From assembly GCF_900187015.1 (NCBI RefSeq), contig NZ_LT906479.1, positions 2,418,001 to 2,482,000 on the forward strand: a stretch of DNA of 64,000 nucleotides, given 5' to 3'. The notes under the pieces are model-generated. The model was not told where the DNA came from. It did no database searches and saw only the letters and a list, made by a program, of their open reading frames with translations. Source of the DNA: Serratia ficaria. GTDB taxonomy: Bacteria > Pseudomonadota > Gammaproteobacteria > Enterobacterales > Enterobacteriaceae. Both the position numbers and the translations under genes were made by a program. Positions 62,646-64,000 of this stretch are shown here, piece by piece. Each line of letters starts with the position of its first letter. Position 1 is the stretch's first letter.

Positions 62646-62670
62646 GCGGGCGCAGGGCCTGCGCCCGCCG
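62646..62670. terminator. GC-rich stem-loop after fecA
   Basis: GGCGGGCGCAG and CTGCGCCCGCC form an 11-base stem with a tiny loop, seven bases past the fecA stop on the minus strand; the sequence beyond (AATTATCAC) has no U-run. Confidence 0.45.
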
Positions 62671-62676
62671 GCGGGG

Positions 62677-64000
62677 TTAGAACTTCACCGAGCCCTGCAG
62701 ATAGACAGTGCGCGGCTGGCCGACGTACAGGCCTTTGTTGTTGTCGTCGTAGGCGCGGGTGAAGTAGCGCTGGTCAAACAGGTTTTTCACGCCAACGCCC
62801 AGATTGAGGCCGGCCATTTCCGGGCCGAAGTCATAGGCGGCGCGCAGGCCCCACAGCATATAGCCCGGAATGCGGCCGGTGCTGCCGTCGGCGCTTTCCG
62901 CCACGGTGTTGGCGTTGTCGGCGAACTGGCTGGACTGGAACTCGCCGTTGAGGTTAAACGCCCAGTTGCCCGGGGTATAGTCCAGCCCCAGGGTGCCTTT
63001 GTGCTTCGGCGAGAACGGCACCTGGTTGCCCTTGTAGGCGCCGTCCTCGCGGATGGTGGCGTTCACGTAGGCGTAGCTGGCGTAAATCGTCATGTCTGCC
63101 AGCCGCGGCGTCAGCGGCGACAGGTCATAGCGCAGGCTGCCCTCCAGCCCGGCGTGGCGGGTCTTGCCGCGCGCGGTGACGCTGTCGGTGACCTGGTTGG
63201 CGTCGTACTGGTTGTTGAAGTTGATCAGGAACAGCCCGATCTCGCCGGTCAGCGCGTCGCCGGCGTAGCGGGTGCCCAGTTCCCAGGTGCGCGCTTTTTC
63301 CGGTTCGATGTTGCCGCTGTCCACCGCCTTGCCGATCTGGCTGTATTGCACCGTGCCGAACGAGCCTTCGGTGTTGGCGTACAGGTTCCAGTATTCGTTC
63401 AGGTGATACATCACGTTAAGCGCCGGCAGGGGGGCGTTATAGCTGACGTCCAGCCGATTGTTTTTGATGTAGTTGTTCTGATACGACCGGATGTGCTCGT
63501 AGCGCATGCCCGGCGTAATGGTCCAGTCGCCGATATCGATGCGGTCATCGATATAGAACGCGTGCGCCTCGGTGCCGGACTGGGTATCGCGGTCGTACGG
63601 GCTGCTGCCGGTGGGCAGTTTGCCGCCGCTGGCCTTGCTGTAGTAACGCAGCTCGTGGGTGGATTCGCTGACGTAGCGGTAGCCTACGCCGACCTCATGC
63701 GCGGAGGATCCCCAGCGGAAGCTTTGGCTGTAGCGCGGTTCCACGCCGCGCACCCAGTATTCGCGCGGCGACAGCGTCAGGTTCTTGCCCTGATCCAGAT
63801 AGCCGCTGCGCAGGGTATAGGTATAGAAGCTCTGCACGTCGAATTTATGCTGCTGGTCAGGCTGATACTGATAGCCGAAGTTCGCCAGCTGGCGGCGGCC
63901 CCAGAACTTGTCGTACGGGCGGGTCGACTGGAACGGGTTGGCGTCGTAGTCTGCCCGGCTCAGGCCGCCCGGCATCTCCGCTTCGCCCTGGTAGTATTGC
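62677..64000 (-). CDS. fecA: Ferric citrate outer-membrane receptor FecA (C-terminal part, cut by window edge)
   Basis: About 440 C-terminal residues of a TonB-dependent receptor; the plug domain and N-terminal signalling domain lie beyond the right edge. The beta-barrel matches E. coli FecA closely: MPGGLSRADYDAN, FWGRRQLANFGYQYQPDQQH, HEVGVGYRYVSESTHELRYY and PYDRDTQSGTEAHAFYIDD, and it ends LQGSVKF with the terminal aromatic needed for outer-membrane assembly. In E. coli fecBCDE follow fecA; here only 168 bases separate its stop from an MFS gene, so the citrate-iron ABC importer is not downstream. Confidence 0.93.
   Translation of the reverse strand, partial: QYYQGEAEMPGGLSRADYDANPFQSTRPYDKFWGRRQLANFGYQYQPDQQHKFDVQSFYTYTLRSGYLDQGKNLTLSPREYWVRGVEPRYSQSFRWGSSAHEVGVGYRYVSESTHELRYYSKASGGKLPTGSSPYDRDTQSGTEAHAFYIDDRIDIGDWTITPGMRYEHIRSYQNNYIKNNRLDVSYNAPLPALNVMYHLNEYWNLYANTEGSFGTVQYSQIGKAVDSGNIEPEKARTWELGTRYAGDALTGEIGLFLINFNNQYDANQVTDSVTARGKTRHAGLEGSLRYDLSPLTPRLADMTIYASYAYVNATIREDGAYKGNQVPFSPKHKGTLGLDYTPGNWAFNLNGEFQSSQFADNANTVAESADGSTGRIPGYMLWGLRAAYDFGPEMAGLNLGVGVKNLFDQRYFTRAYDDNNKGLYVGQPRTVYLQGSVKF

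Overview
The window is a compact, GC-rich enterobacterial chromosome segment. Gene order and protein sequences match the replication-terminus side of Enterobacterales genomes, and an ampR-ampC pair with a long ampC leader points to Serratia, probably a S. marcescens-like species. That assignment is inference from protein similarity and gene order; no rRNA or other marker is present. I saw no tRNA, rRNA, CRISPR array, insertion sequence or prophage.

Layout from left to right. (1) 1-1300: the end of a two-gene unit (RraA-like, then a BacA-like prephenate decarboxylase cut by the edge) behind an AT-rich leader. (2) 1301-11768, minus strand: dtpA, nth, rsxE-G-D, then rsxC-B-A and ydgK. The rsx operon is split between rsxC and rsxD by an inverted Rob-like regulator with its own terminator. 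(3) 11890-20145: an L-arabinose cluster (araBA leftward, araFGH and araC rightward) lying between ydgK and ydgJ, without araD. (4) 20233-23379: ydgJ, a YfeH-type transporter and add; ydgJ carries a perfect MatP site (matS). (5) 23485-28540: a PTS operon for an unidentified sugar (PFK-like kinase, EIIB, EIIC, class II aldolase, an 89-residue protein, EIIA, a P-loop kinase), preceded by a CRP site. (6) 28762-30576: a DeoR regulator divergent from nudK and a small nucleotide-related gene. (7) 30588-34638: malY-malX and divergent malI with two operators. (8) 34635-39050: ampR/ampC, a LysR gene and a cytosolic class-C-like serine hydrolase. (9) 39084-45809: ydgA, manA, fumC, a YafY-type regulator, a VOC protein, and tus with a Ter site in its leader. 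(10) 45929-52688: ynfM/ynfL, mlc, bioD2, a MerR/DUF2938 pair, clcB. (11) 52815-56249: the osmVWXY osmoprotectant transporter. (12) 56759-64000: two DHA2 drug exporters, ynfD, ynfB, ynfA, ydfG, a GNAT acetyltransferase, and the C-terminal part of fecA.

The shared themes are sugar uptake and its global control (ara, mal, mannose, the unknown PTS, Mlc, CRP sites), redox and membrane electron transfer (Rsx, Nth, FumC, Rob-like), antibiotic resistance and efflux (AmpC, MFS pumps) and terminus maintenance (Tus/Ter, matS). Many neighbours are convergent and share a GC-rich stem-loop between their stop codons. Coordinates and starts were chosen from ribosome-binding sites and similarity to remembered family members; no database search was run.
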